Assembly (NCBI GenBank): GCA_046704785.1
Contig: JBJKRF010000120.1
Coordinates: 1 to 50,989, forward strand
Source of the DNA: JBJKRF01 sp046704785
GTDB taxonomy: Bacteria; Chloroflexota; Anaerolineae; Anaerolineales; Villigracilaceae
DNA length: 50,989 nucleotides
Direction of reading: 5' to 3'
The notes below the pieces were generated by a model, which worked only from the letters and a program-made list of their open reading frames with translations, had not been told where the DNA came from and made no database searches. The translations under genes were made by a program, and so were the position numbers. Shown here piece by piece: positions 23,662-32,840 of this stretch (positions are counted from its first letter, which is position 1; each line of letters begins with the position of its first letter).

Positions 23662-24003
23662 TTACGCCGCGAATAATTGGTCCGTCTTTGCGGCCATGAT
23701 GAAATCGTTCTTATGCAGGCCCTTGATCTTGTGCGTCCACCACTGCACCCGCACACGGCCCCATTCCGTTACGATCAGGGGGTGATGGCCTTCGGCTTCC
23801 GCCGCTTCGCCGACCCGGTTCGTGAAGGCGAGCGCCTGGACAAAATCCTTGAAGCGAAAGGTGCGTTCCAGCCGCTGGATGCCGCCTTCTTCGATCACGG
23901 CCCACGCGGGAAGCTGGGGCAGATAGCGGACAATCTCAGCCTCGTCGAGGGGCGGCTCGCCGCCTCGACAAGGCACACACTTGAAATCCGTCAGCGCAGA
24001 CAT
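23662..24003 (-). CDS. phhB: Pterin-4a-carbinolamine dehydratase
   Basis: 113 residues, normal for the family. It dehydrates 4a-hydroxytetrahydropterin during recycling of the pterin cofactor of aromatic amino acid hydroxylases, and occurs widely as a stand-alone enzyme. The active-site block EAEGHHPLI (with both histidines), WGRVRVQWWTH, GLHKNDFIMAAKTD is complete. ATG at 24003 or GTG at 24006 (GTGATG) could be the start. It sits 3-6 bp after tal/pgi and is the last gene of the pentose phosphate operon, though no direct pathway link is obvious. N-terminal C and K residues (FKCVPCRGGEPP) also match the family. Confidence 0.93.
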   Translation of the reverse strand: MSALTDFKCVPCRGGEPPLDEAEIVRYLPQLPAWAVIEEGGIQRLERTFRFKDFVQALAFTNRVGEAAEAEGHHPLIVTEWGRVRVQWWTHKIKGLHKNDFIMAAKTDQLFAA

Positions 24004-24009
24004 CACGGC

Positions 24010-26787
24010 CTACTTCAATGCGTCCAACACGCGTTGAATCGCGTCCGGCGCGGGCAGGTTGAGACGCAAATAACGTCGCTCTCGAACCGCCAGCGCTTCC
24101 AGGTCGCCCAAGGCTTGCGCGCGTTCCATCACGCCAAACGTCAACCCCTGAGTGGGAATCTCAACGTCCTGCACGGCATCCGCCGTCAATTGCAGGAACA
24201 AGCCGTTATTCGCGCCGCCTTTGTGCAACTGCCCGGTGGAATGCTGAAAACGCGGACCAAAGCCAACCGTCGTGGCACATTTCGTCCGGGCGCGAATGGC
24301 CGTCCGCAAATCGGTGAGAGCCTGCGACATGGCCGGGTTACGCGGCAGATAGGCATTCACCGCCACGTATTCCCCGGTTCCCGCCTTGGACAGGAATGCG
24401 TTCAAGACTTCCTGCAAGCTGTTCCCGGTGATGCCGACGCTGGCAAAGGCCCTAAGGCCATCCTTCTCGAAGGTCGGCGCGCCCTCGTCGAGTTGCCCAC
24501 TTTGCTGATAGGCAGCCACCTTGGCTTCGGTGCGGCCCTTGCTGTCCTGGACGTTCGGCTGGTCGAAGGCGTTGACGCCCAGCACGGCGCAGGCAATCGC
24601 TGTGGCAACTTCCCAGCGATAGAATTCGGCGCCCAGATCAATTGCCTCGCTGACGTTGAAGACGAATAACGGCTGGCCGGCAGCCTGCAATTCTGCCAGG
24701 GCAGCATCGAAAGCGCCATCCTGCCGCAAATAAACGAACACGCGGTCCTGACCGTAGGATGCCGGCGCGGCAAGCGGCTCCAGGTCGACGGGGACGATGC
24801 CCTTGCCGAGCTTTCCGCTCGACTCGGCGATGAGTTGTTCCAACCAGGAACCTACGGAGGCCAGCGCGGAGTCACTCACGATGGTCAGTTTGTCGCGCCC
24901 CTGCAGTGCGGCCTGCCCCAGAACAGCGCCCAACACCAATCCGGGGTTGCGGGCCGCCGGAACATCTTTAGCACACTGCGCCGCCATCCAGGCCGCGCGG
25001 TCAAGCAGACGGTCGACATCAATGCCCATCAACGCTGCCGGTACCAGGCCAAAGTGTGTCAATGCAGAATAACGTCCGCCAATCAATGGATCGGCTCGGA
25101 AGACCTTGCAGAAATCGCGCTGCTTGCCGAGCTTTTCCAGCGAGGTGTTAGGGTCGGTCACCGCTACGAACTGGCTGCCCGCCTTGCCGCCAACCTTCTT
25201 CTGCACAGCGTCCCAGAAGAAGTCGAGCATCGCGTTCGGCTCCGCTGTCCCGCCAGATTTGCTGGACACGATGAAAAGCGTCTTGTCGAGCGGGAAGCGG
25301 GCGGCGGTCTCCAACACCTGGGCCGGATCGGTGGAATCCAAAATGGCAAAATTCTTTGCGCCGGGCGCCTCGGCAAAGACCAGCGACAGCACCTCCGGCG
25401 CGAGCGACGAACCGCCCATGCCGAGCAGCAGGAAATGATCGAGACCGGCAGCCTTGACTTCTTCTGCAAAGGCCTTGATCTCCGGCAACGCCGCGCGCGA
25501 GGTTTCCGGCAGGGTCAGCCAGCCCATGCGGATTTTGATCTCCGCCTGCCCGTCAGGATCGGCCGTCCATAGCGTGGGATCCACATCGTGCAGGCGCGCG
25601 GCGGCGTGCTCCGACTCCAGCTTGGTAACCCGCTGCGAGACGGAAGCAGCCAAAGGTCCGGCCGGCCCGACGATGGTCTTGCGGCGTTGGTCGATGGTCT
25701 CCAACAAGGCGGCGAACGCGTCGGCAAAGGCCTTGACGCCTTCGTCCTCCAGTTCCTGGGTCACCTGGTCTATGGAAATGCCCAGGCTTTCCAACCCTTC
25801 GATTTCATGCTTCGAATCGTCAACGCCCGTTAGGAGCGCGACTTTTGCGGTGCCGTGGTCTTTGAAAGCCACCAGCGTCTGCGGCGGGACGGTGTTGACC
25901 GTGTCGGAGCCGATCAGCGAGTCGACATAGAGCGTATCGGGATAGGCCGGATTCTTGGTGCTGGTGGAGGCCCACAGCGGGCGCTGGACATTGGCCTGGT
26001 TCTGTTTCAATTGGGCGAAGCGCGCCTGGCCGAACACGCGCCGAAACTCTTCATACGCGAGTTTGGCGTTGGCAATGGCGGCTTTGCCGTGCAGCGACTG
26101 CGCCAGCGCGGCCTGCGCGCTCTCCTTATGCAAAATCTCATCCAGATGGCCGTCGACTTTCGTATCCACACGCGAGACGAAAAATGAGGCCACCGAGTGA
26201 ACCTGGGCAACCTCCGCGCCGGCGGCCAGACGGTCTTCCAGCCCACCCAGATAGGCGTCCATCACTTCGAGATAACGCTTGATGGAGAAGATGAGCGTGA
26301 CGTTGACGTTGATGCCCGCCGCAATGGAACGGCGAATGGCCGGAATGCCCGCTTTGGTAGCCGGAATCTTAACCATCAGGTTTGGACGGTCGAGCGCGTC
26401 CCAGAGTTCTTGCGCCTGCGCGATCGTGCCCTGCGTGTCATGTGCCAGCGTCGGGCTGACCTCGATGCTGACGTAGCCGTCGGCGCCCTGTGTTTGCCGG
26501 TAAAGCGGCAGGAACAGGTCGCAGGCGGCACGAATGTCTTCTTTGGCAAGCTGCCAGAAAATCTGTTCGGCGTCCCAACCGGAAAGCGCCAGCGGCGCCA
26601 AGGCCGAGTCATAATCCTGCGATTTGGCAATGGCGTGGTTGAAGATCGACGGATTGGAGGTCACGCCGCGGATGTCGCCGCACGTGATCATGGCTTCGAG
26701 TTCGCCGTTCTCCAACAGGCGACGCTGAATATTGTCGTACCAAAGGGACTGGCCCAATTTAGTTAATTCTTCGATTGTATTTCCCAT
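24010..26787 (-). CDS. tal-pgi: Bifunctional transaldolase / glucose-6-phosphate isomerase
   Basis: 925 residues. The N-terminal half (about 1-370) is a transaldolase: GVTSNPSIFNHAI, then VKIPATKAG with the Schiff-base Lys, and NVTLIFSIKRY. The C-terminal half (about 440-925) is phosphoglucose isomerase: FLLLGMGGSSLAPEVL, FIVSSKSGGTAEPN, LTHFGLVPAALMG, and late KGGANNGLFLQL. The fusion links the non-oxidative pentose phosphate pathway to glycolysis. The ATG at 26787 is chosen (GAGGTG 5 nt upstream); a longer frame from 26922 overlaps rpiB and is not transaldolase-like. Follows rpiB by 85 bp. Confidence 0.95.
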   Translation of the reverse strand: MGNTIEELTKLGQSLWYDNIQRRLLENGELEAMITCGDIRGVTSNPSIFNHAIAKSQDYDSALAPLALSGWDAEQIFWQLAKEDIRAACDLFLPLYRQTQGADGYVSIEVSPTLAHDTQGTIAQAQELWDALDRPNLMVKIPATKAGIPAIRRSIAAGINVNVTLIFSIKRYLEVMDAYLGGLEDRLAAGAEVAQVHSVASFFVSRVDTKVDGHLDEILHKESAQAALAQSLHGKAAIANAKLAYEEFRRVFGQARFAQLKQNQANVQRPLWASTSTKNPAYPDTLYVDSLIGSDTVNTVPPQTLVAFKDHGTAKVALLTGVDDSKHEIEGLESLGISIDQVTQELEDEGVKAFADAFAALLETIDQRRKTIVGPAGPLAASVSQRVTKLESEHAAARLHDVDPTLWTADPDGQAEIKIRMGWLTLPETSRAALPEIKAFAEEVKAAGLDHFLLLGMGGSSLAPEVLSLVFAEAPGAKNFAILDSTDPAQVLETAARFPLDKTLFIVSSKSGGTAEPNAMLDFFWDAVQKKVGGKAGSQFVAVTDPNTSLEKLGKQRDFCKVFRADPLIGGRYSALTHFGLVPAALMGIDVDRLLDRAAWMAAQCAKDVPAARNPGLVLGAVLGQAALQGRDKLTIVSDSALASVGSWLEQLIAESSGKLGKGIVPVDLEPLAAPASYGQDRVFVYLRQDGAFDAALAELQAAGQPLFVFNVSEAIDLGAEFYRWEVATAIACAVLGVNAFDQPNVQDSKGRTEAKVAAYQQSGQLDEGAPTFEKDGLRAFASVGITGNSLQEVLNAFLSKAGTGEYVAVNAYLPRNPAMSQALTDLRTAIRARTKCATTVGFGPRFQHSTGQLHKGGANNGLFLQLTADAVQDVEIPTQGLTFGVMERAQALGDLEALAVRERRYLRLNLPAPDAIQRVLDALK

Positions 26788-26872
26788 CATTTCACCTCGT
26801 AAACCGTAGAAATCAGAAAGAGAGTCGAGCGGGCCAGATTCACGCGAACATCCTCGCTCAACCCTCTTGAAT

Positions 26873-27334
26873 TTACTGATGATCTGCTTCCAACTTGCGA
26901 ACCTTACCCACGCGACGGGCATGCCGCTCTTGGCCGGGATCGTTGCCCAGGAAGCGCGCGAGCAAAAACGCCTCGACGATCTCGATCACCGGTTCAGGGC
27001 CGATGACGCGCGCGCCCAGACACAGGACGTTCATCGCATCGTGCTCAACACCCTGGTGGGCCGAGTAAGTATCGTGGCAGACCCCGGCGTAAATTCCCTT
27101 GATCTTGTTGGCCGCAATGCAGGCACCCACCCCGGAGCCGCACAGCAAAATACCGCGCTCCGCCTGCCCGGAGAGAATCGCCTGGGCAAGCTTCTCGGCG
27201 TAATCCGGATAATCGACGCTTTCGGCGTTGAACGCGCCCAGGTCCAGAGGTTCCTGGCCGGCGGCCCGTACCGCTTCGAGCACGGTCGCCTTCAACAGAA
27301 AACCGGCATGGTCACAGGCAACGGCAACTTTCAT
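26873..27334 (-). CDS. rpiB: Ribose-5-phosphate isomerase B
   Basis: 153 residues. It interconverts ribose 5-phosphate and ribulose 5-phosphate. Family blocks: MKVAVACDHAGFLLK, SVDYPDYAEKLA, GILLCGSGVGACIAANKIKGI with the catalytic Cys of the B-type enzyme, and HDAMNVLCLGARVIG. The start overlaps the tkt stop by 4 bp (ATGA), so translation is coupled. The C-terminal HARRVGKVRKLE is typical. Confidence 0.96.
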   Translation of the reverse strand: MKVAVACDHAGFLLKATVLEAVRAAGQEPLDLGAFNAESVDYPDYAEKLAQAILSGQAERGILLCGSGVGACIAANKIKGIYAGVCHDTYSAHQGVEHDAMNVLCLGARVIGPEPVIEIVEAFLLARFLGNDPGQERHARRVGKVRKLEADHQ

Positions 27335-29334
27335 TTTTCGACCAGCCCTTTGGCTTGCGCCACCACGTTTTCGACGGTAAAGCCGAATTTCTCGAAGACG
27401 GTTTTTCCGGGCGCCGACGCGCCATAATGCTCCAGACTAAGGATTGCGCCGGAATCACCAACCCAGCGCTCCCAGCCCTGGCCGCCTCCCGCCTCGACGG
27501 CCAAACGCGCCTTGAGTTCCGGCGGCAGCACGGACTCCCGATAGGTTGAATCCTGCTCCTTGAACAGTTCCCAACTGGGGAAGGACACCAACCGCACGTT
27601 AATTCCATCCGCGGCCAAACGCGCACCGGCTTCGACGATCAAGCCCACTTCCGAACCGGATGCCATCAAGAGCAACGCCGGCGCGCCATCGCCCAGGTCG
27701 GCCAACACGTAAGCGCCTTTTTCAAGATTGGCCGCCGCAGCGTAGGTGGACCTGTCGAGCGTGGGCAAGGCCTGGCGGGTAAAAACGAGGGCTGTCGGGC
27801 CGTCGCGGCGGGCTAACGCCTTTCGCCAGGCATAGACCGTCTCGTTGGCGTCTGCCGGGCGAATGAGCGTCAGCCCGGGAATCGCACGCAGCGAGGCAAT
27901 CTGTTCCACCGGCTCGTGAGTCGGGCCGTCTTCGCCAACACCGATGCTGTCATGGGTATAGACCCAGATCGACGGTAAATGGGAAAGCGCCGCCAACCGG
28001 ATGGGTGGGCGCATGTAATCGGAAAAAACCAGGAAGGTGGCGCCGAAAGGCCGCAATCCGCCGTGATAGGTCATGCCGTTGACCACGGCGCCCATGCCGT
28101 GTTCGCGCACGCCAAAATGGAAATTGCGTCCTTCCGGCGCGCCCGGCTCGAAGGCCGGTGTGTCTTGCAAAGTGGTATTGTTCGACGGCGCCAGATCGGC
28201 GGAGCCGCCCAGCAATTCCGGTAGTTTCACGGCCAAAGCATTCAGCACTTTACCGGAGGCCGCGCGACTCGCCATCCCTTTGGGGTCCGCCGGGAAATTG
28301 GGCAGGTCGGCGTCCCAGCCTTCTGGCAGGTCGCCTCGCATGCGCCGTTCAAATTCAGCGGCTCTTTCGGGTTCGGCTTGCTGGTAAGCGCGGAATGTAG
28401 CCTGCCAATCGCTTTCGAGTTTTTCGCCTTTCTCGACGGCTTCCCGGAAGAATTCGAGCACCTCGCCGGGGACGAAGAAACGTGGCTCTAACGGCCAGCC
28501 CAGTTTTTCTTTGGCGCCGTTGAGTTCCTCGTCGCCGGGCGCTTCGCCATGGGCTTTCGACGTCCCGGCGCGGGTGGGCAGGCCATAGCCGATGGTGGTA
28601 CGAACGGCAATGATCGAGGGCCGTGGGTCGGCTTGGGCGGCTTTGAGCGCCGCATCGATGGCTTCCACATCGTTGCCATCGGCAACCTTCTGTGTATGCC
28701 AGCCGTAAGCATCGAAACGCGCCATGCGGTCCTCAGTAAAAGCCAGGCTGGTGGAACCGTCGATGGAAATATGGTTGTCATCGTACAGGTAAATCAGTTT
28801 GCCGAGCTGGAGATGCCCGGCCAGCGAGGCCGCCTCTGACGAGACGCCTTCCATCAGGTCGCCGTCGGTGACTATACCGTAGATAAAATGGTCGACGACT
28901 TTGTGATCGGGCGTGTTGAACTCTGCCGCCAGGTGCGCCTCGGCAATTGCCATGCCCACGCCGTTGCCAAAACCCTGCCCAAGCGGACCGGTGGTGGTTT
29001 CAACACCGGGTGTCAGGCCGTATTCGGGATGGCCGGGCGTCAGGCTGCCCCACTGACGGAAGCGTTTGATTTCGTCCAGAGAAAGGTCATAGCCGGTCAA
29101 GTGCAACAAGGAATACAGGAGCATCGAACCATGCCCCCCTGACAAGACAAAACGGTCGCGATTCGACCATTTTGGATTCCGCGGATTGTGGCGGAGATGG
29201 CGCGTCCAAAGCGTATAAGCCATCGCCGCCGCGCCCATAGGCAGGCCAGGGTGTCCCGACTTCGCCTGTTGGACGGCATCCGCTGACAAAAAACGGATAG
29301 TGTTGATCGCACGAAGTTGCAAGTCGTTAGACAT
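27331..29334 (-). CDS. tkt: Transketolase
   Basis: 667 residues, the normal full length. It transfers two-carbon units between sugar phosphates using thiamine diphosphate. Seen: SGHPGLPMGAAAMAY, the LSGGHGSMLLYSLLHLTGY block, GPLGQGFGNGVGMA, the ThDP-binding GDLMEGVSSEAASLAG, and in the middle domain FREHGMGAVVNG-like VREHGMGAVVNGM. GAAGGAACT precedes the ATG. It heads the tkt-rpiB-tal/pgi-phhB operon; no clear promoter was pinned down in the 435-bp upstream gap. Confidence 0.97.
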   Translation of the reverse strand: MSNDLQLRAINTIRFLSADAVQQAKSGHPGLPMGAAAMAYTLWTRHLRHNPRNPKWSNRDRFVLSGGHGSMLLYSLLHLTGYDLSLDEIKRFRQWGSLTPGHPEYGLTPGVETTTGPLGQGFGNGVGMAIAEAHLAAEFNTPDHKVVDHFIYGIVTDGDLMEGVSSEAASLAGHLQLGKLIYLYDDNHISIDGSTSLAFTEDRMARFDAYGWHTQKVADGNDVEAIDAALKAAQADPRPSIIAVRTTIGYGLPTRAGTSKAHGEAPGDEELNGAKEKLGWPLEPRFFVPGEVLEFFREAVEKGEKLESDWQATFRAYQQAEPERAAEFERRMRGDLPEGWDADLPNFPADPKGMASRAASGKVLNALAVKLPELLGGSADLAPSNNTTLQDTPAFEPGAPEGRNFHFGVREHGMGAVVNGMTYHGGLRPFGATFLVFSDYMRPPIRLAALSHLPSIWVYTHDSIGVGEDGPTHEPVEQIASLRAIPGLTLIRPADANETVYAWRKALARRDGPTALVFTRQALPTLDRSTYAAAANLEKGAYVLADLGDGAPALLLMASGSEVGLIVEAGARLAADGINVRLVSFPSWELFKEQDSTYRESVLPPELKARLAVEAGGGQGWERWVGDSGAILSLEHYGASAPGKTVFEKFGFTVENVVAQAKGLVEK

Positions 29335-29770
29335 AGTTCCTTCTCGATTCTGGTAAGTATCTGGAGTCTTTGGGAGTTGTCATCGCAGGGGAGAAACAAG
29401 AAAATTTTTCGGGCTTCACCAGAAAAACACCTTCCCAGGCATTTTTACCACGGTGATTCCTGAAGAACCAACGTCCGGCTCTTTGGTAGGCCACGGATGA
29501 GGCGGATTTTTGGGACATGCACGCTGCCCATACCCCAAAAGCACTCCTATACCACAAAAAATCTCAAAGAACCCGACATCCTAACTATTTTACCATGCTG
29601 ACTTTTGATATATTGGTATATACTTTCTCTTATAGTAGAGCATCTTCAGCAGCCTGAATGGGAAAATACGGGCAATATTTCAATATTTTCCCATACCATG
29701 CTCTCAGAACAGCCCACGATAGAGTCCCGAAACCATTTACGCGTTTCATCGCTTTCAGGAGAGTTTCTGT
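29335..29770. other. Divergent intergenic region with an AT-rich inverted repeat
   Basis: About 435 bp between tkt (minus) and the small membrane protein gene (plus). ORFs here lack coding character. ATGGGAAAATA (29658-29668) and TATTTTCCCAT (29684-29694) form an 11-bp inverted repeat with a 15-nt spacer, and TATATTGGTATATACT-type sequence lies around 29610-29628. Either could be a control site. No RNA gene is recognised. Confidence 0.5.
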
Positions 29771-30127
29771 ATGGAGAATGCAAGTTTCCTCGGTGTTCCT
29801 CTGCCTTTGTGGGGTTTCCTTTGCTTCATTCTTTCGGCCGTTTTCGTTTTTGTCTGGCCAAAGTCGAGAGCCAGGGTATCGACTTCGCCGATTGGCACCC
29901 ATTACGTGCTGCGCTGGTTCGAGCCGTTGGGATGGGTTTCTATTGCCATGGCATGCTTTCTCAGTGTTCGCAACTCAATGCTTGCCATCATTTTAATGGC
30001 CCTGGGAGTTGTTGCGCATGTTATATTCCTGATCACATTTTTCAGGAACCCTCCCACCAAGAAGAAAAGTACGGTACAACCCGAACCCGAAAACCCAAAG
30101 AACCAGAGCCAACAAGACATTCCCTAG
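29771..30127 (+). CDS. Small membrane protein of unknown function
   Basis: 118 residues with about three membrane segments (about 10-29, 50-66 and 68-89) and a Lys/Pro/Gln-rich cytoplasmic-like tail (about 93-118). AGGAGAG lies 7 nt before the ATG. The pattern FEPLGWVSIAMACFLSVRNSMLAIILMALGV is consistent with a real membrane protein rather than a shadow ORF. I do not recognise a family. It precedes the coiled-coil/zinc-ribbon gene by 88 bp on the same strand and may be its partner. The overlapping longer frame (29605-30219) lacks such features. Confidence 0.55.
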   Translation: MENASFLGVPLPLWGFLCFILSAVFVFVWPKSRARVSTSPIGTHYVLRWFEPLGWVSIAMACFLSVRNSMLAIILMALGVVAHVIFLITFFRNPPTKKKSTVQPEPENPKNQSQQDIP

Positions 30128-30215
30128 AAAATTATCCTATCGCACAACCTGCGAATCCTGTTCTACTCGATTGGCATACAACTTTCCCTTTTGAATCTCT
30201 TACCGGAGGAGGACA

Positions 30216-31280
30216 ATGACCAATCCCACCCCAACAGACCAAATAACAAGTGACATCGATGCCATCCAAACACGCATCAGTTCACTCCAACAGGCCGTCC
30301 GGCTAAGCCGTACACGCGACAGCATCGAAGACCTGGACACCACCGTCAGGGGCATGCAACAACGGATCGCGAACCTGCGCCAGCGCGGCTACGCCTTCGA
30401 GAAGGAGTTGGAAGACCAGGCGGCTGCGTTCGTCCAACAATGGGAGGTGCTCAACGCCTCGCTGGCCGTCCAAATCGATCAGCAGACTGCCAGCCTGCAA
30501 GCAGCCTTACATCACATCGAAACCCAGTTCAGTGCAGCCGTGGCACAAAAAGGGAATGCACCAACCGCGCGGCCCATGGTGGATGGCTTGAAAGCCAGTC
30601 TCTCCGTGCTGGAAGACAAAACCTCTGCCATAGAAGGGCAAATTCGGGGGATGTATGATGCTTTCGCCAACCAGGTGGGTATCACGCAACAGCACCTCAG
30701 CGATGTGGAATGGATGATGCTCCAATTCGCTGAAGCCACTTTCAAGCTGCTCCCCACCGAAAGCGGAATTATGGCCGTTAAAGCGGTATGGTGCGTTCAG
30801 GTTAAGGAAAGCAAAGACGACCCGGAGGGCGTGCTCTATTTGACCGATCAGCGCTTGCTCTTCGAACAAAAACAGGAGATCGCCACCAAGAAGGTGCTTT
30901 TCATCACCACCGAGAAACAAAAAATTCAGGAACTAAAATGGGAAATCCCTGTGGCAACCATCGAAGAGATCAAGCCCAGCAAAGAAGGATTGTTAAAAAA
31001 CGAAGATCACCTTGACTTAAGTTTTGGGAGTGGCGCGCCCATCCAGAGCGCACACGTCCACGTCTGGCAGGATGGCACTCATTGGCTGCAATTGCTAAAT
31101 CGCGCCAAGACAAAGGATTTCGACCAGACACGCGCCATCGCCATCGACAAGGCCGTTGCCGACAAGGTGAAGGCCTTGCCGAGCCAATGTCCTTCCTGCG
31201 GAGGGAATATCAACCAAGTCGTTTTACGCGGACAAGATAATGTCCAATGTGAATATTGTGGCTACACGATAAGATTGTAG
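30216..31280 (+). CDS. Coiled-coil protein with GRAM/PH-like domain and C-terminal zinc ribbon
   Basis: 354 residues, no signal or membrane segment. Residues about 5-190 are helical and coiled-coil rich. A central part (about 200-285) fits a GRAM/PH-like beta domain: EGVLYLTDQRLLFEQ, then KKVLFITTEKQKIQELKWEIPVATIEEIKP. The end is a four-Cys zinc ribbon: QCPSCGG (about 325-331), then QCEYCGY (about 345-351). GGAGGAGG precedes the ATG, an excellent ribosome site. Function unknown; the GRAM-like part suggests a lipid or membrane contact, perhaps with the small membrane protein just upstream. Domain calls are by pattern and not certain. Confidence 0.75.
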   Translation: MTNPTPTDQITSDIDAIQTRISSLQQAVRLSRTRDSIEDLDTTVRGMQQRIANLRQRGYAFEKELEDQAAAFVQQWEVLNASLAVQIDQQTASLQAALHHIETQFSAAVAQKGNAPTARPMVDGLKASLSVLEDKTSAIEGQIRGMYDAFANQVGITQQHLSDVEWMMLQFAEATFKLLPTESGIMAVKAVWCVQVKESKDDPEGVLYLTDQRLLFEQKQEIATKKVLFITTEKQKIQELKWEIPVATIEEIKPSKEGLLKNEDHLDLSFGSGAPIQSAHVHVWQDGTHWLQLLNRAKTKDFDQTRAIAIDKAVADKVKALPSQCPSCGGNINQVVLRGQDNVQCEYCGYTIRL

Positions 31281-31300
31281 CAGCAAGCGAAAGAGCAAAA

Positions 31301-31336
31301 AAAACTGCCGGATTGGATCAACAATCCGGCAGTTTT
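31301..31336. terminator. Bidirectional terminator between convergent genes
   Basis: 15-bp stem AAAACTGCCGGATTG (31301-31315) with its complement at 31322-31336, 6-nt loop; A- and T-rich ends serve both strands. Confidence 0.85.
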
Positions 31337-32102
31337 AGTATCGTGATTTTAGCTCTTTGACCGGCAAAAGGATTTGTCCTTCGTCTTTACCCCCCACCAT
31401 TGTAACCTGGTCAGGGTGCTGGACAGCCGTCAGGGCGGCAAAGGCCGCTGCCAGGGCATCCAGGATTTCGGGGGAGTAGACTTGTTCCTGCGGAAGCGCG
31501 CCGCGCAAAAGCTTGAAACGGGTAATTTCCTCAAAGAAATCCATCGGGTCCCGGATTCCCAGACCTTGTTCGAACAAAGCCAGTTGACGCTGGAGACGCC
31601 CTTCCAGGGTGGGCCGGGGAAGTGGATTCTGCCCAAGGAGGGCACAGAAACAAGCATGCGGGTGGGTTTCGATCCATTGACGGCCTGCCTCGCCGTCCGG
31701 ATAGGGTCGAAAATCCGCTTCGCCCAAATATTGGTAGAGTTGAAATCCCATCTGCACCCAATTGGTGCACAATTCTTTGCGCGAGGGGGTCATCGAAACA
31801 TTGATGCCACATTGCCGCAACTGATGTTCGGCCAGGCGCATATCCATGCTACGCCCTGAGAGGCGTAACGGTGGCAAATTTTGGCGCACGTCCCCTTTGC
31901 GAACCAACCCCTGATTTGGGCGCGGCGGCGCGTTGACGGCCACACACACCGAAGGCTGGCCTCCCAAAAACGCCAGGACGTCCTCCAACTCGCCGTCGCT
32001 CAACGAGACCAGCTTTGCCTCGCAGTCCAGCGCAGCATAAGTAAAGGGCTTCCGCCCGCCACTGGGATCAATGCCCACGAACAGGGTTGCGTCAAATGAC
32101 AT
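31335..32102 (-). CDS. DUF429 family protein, RNase H-like fold
   Basis: 255 residues. It opens with FVGIDPSGGRKPFTYAAL, the acidic strand-turn of RNase H-like folds, followed by VAVNAPPRPNQG and, near the end, EILDALAAAFAALTA with a second acidic residue. This is the DUF429 pattern, a predicted but undefined nuclease-like family. No neighbour explains its job; it is a single gene facing a bidirectional terminator. Confidence 0.8.
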   Translation of the reverse strand: MSFDATLFVGIDPSGGRKPFTYAALDCEAKLVSLSDGELEDVLAFLGGQPSVCVAVNAPPRPNQGLVRKGDVRQNLPPLRLSGRSMDMRLAEHQLRQCGINVSMTPSRKELCTNWVQMGFQLYQYLGEADFRPYPDGEAGRQWIETHPHACFCALLGQNPLPRPTLEGRLQRQLALFEQGLGIRDPMDFFEEITRFKLLRGALPQEQVYSPEILDALAAAFAALTAVQHPDQVTMVGGKDEGQILLPVKELKSRY

Positions 32103-32279
32103 ATGTGCTCATCGAATCAGGTAAAATGGGTTTTCTAAATACGTTCAGGGTTGACAGCACTGCAAAAACGCGTCTGAGAGACATTGCGCCTCTTGCATTT
32201 CATATTTCTTGTAATTACAGAAGGACCGGTTTTAAATGGCTGAAATGTTATCAATATTATAGAATACTATAGAGGCAAA

Positions 32280-32840
32280 ATGATTTTTTCGCAACAGGTC
32301 TACCGACGTCTCTTTTACGCTGCAATCTTGGTGCTCGGACTAGCTTGGACGGCTGCCTCCGCCGCCCCCAAAAGCGCCACAACGAATGGCAAGATTCCGG
32401 CGCCCCAGACGGGTTTTCTGGCTCCCGATTTTTCGTTGACAACCCTGACGGGGAAAAGTGTGCATCTGGCAGATTTGCGTGGCAAAGTAGTGCTGGTGAA
32501 TATCTGGGCCTCATGGTGCCCACCCTGCCAGGCCGAGATGCCGGCCATCCAACAGGTGTACGACGAGTACAAAGGGGATGGGTTCGTCGCCCTGGCAGTG
32601 GATTCAACGGTTCAAGATCGTCTTCCCGACGTTGAAAAGTTTGTCACTCAACACAATCTCAGTCTCCCCATTCTGTTAGATCAATCAGGAGAAGTCACCC
32701 GCAGCTATCAAGTGCGTTCCCTGCCGACATCCTTTTTCATCGGCAGGGATGGATTGATCCACGATGTAGAACTTGGCGGGCCCATGGCCGAGGCGCTACT
32801 GCGCAGCCGCGTCGAGCAACTGCTGAAAAAGAAACCCTGA
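32280..32840 (+). CDS. TlpA/ResA-type thioredoxin-like protein, exported
   Basis: 186 residues. A signal or anchor segment (about 10-28, YAAILVLGLAWTAASA) is followed by a thioredoxin fold with active site WASWCPPC (about 76-83), a cis-Pro region SLPTSFFIG and typical APDFSLTTLTGKSV. It would act as an extracytoplasmic thiol-disulfide reductant, possibly in cytochrome or lipoprotein maturation. AGAGG lies 4 nt before the ATG. Its stop overlaps the next ATG (TGATG), coupling it to the Lgt-like gene. Confidence 0.92.
   Translation: MIFSQQVYRRLFYAAILVLGLAWTAASAAPKSATTNGKIPAPQTGFLAPDFSLTTLTGKSVHLADLRGKVVLVNIWASWCPPCQAEMPAIQQVYDEYKGDGFVALAVDSTVQDRLPDVEKFVTQHNLSLPILLDQSGEVTRSYQVRSLPTSFFIGRDGLIHDVELGGPMAEALLRSRVEQLLKKKP

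Noticed and set aside
23677..24669. Plus-strand ORF of 330 codons over phhB and tal/pgi
   Set aside because: It spans two well-supported minus genes and has no domain of its own.
29605..30219. 204-codon ORF over the small membrane protein
   Set aside because: The alternative frame (29771-30127) has a better ribosome site and a clear membrane-protein pattern; this one has none.
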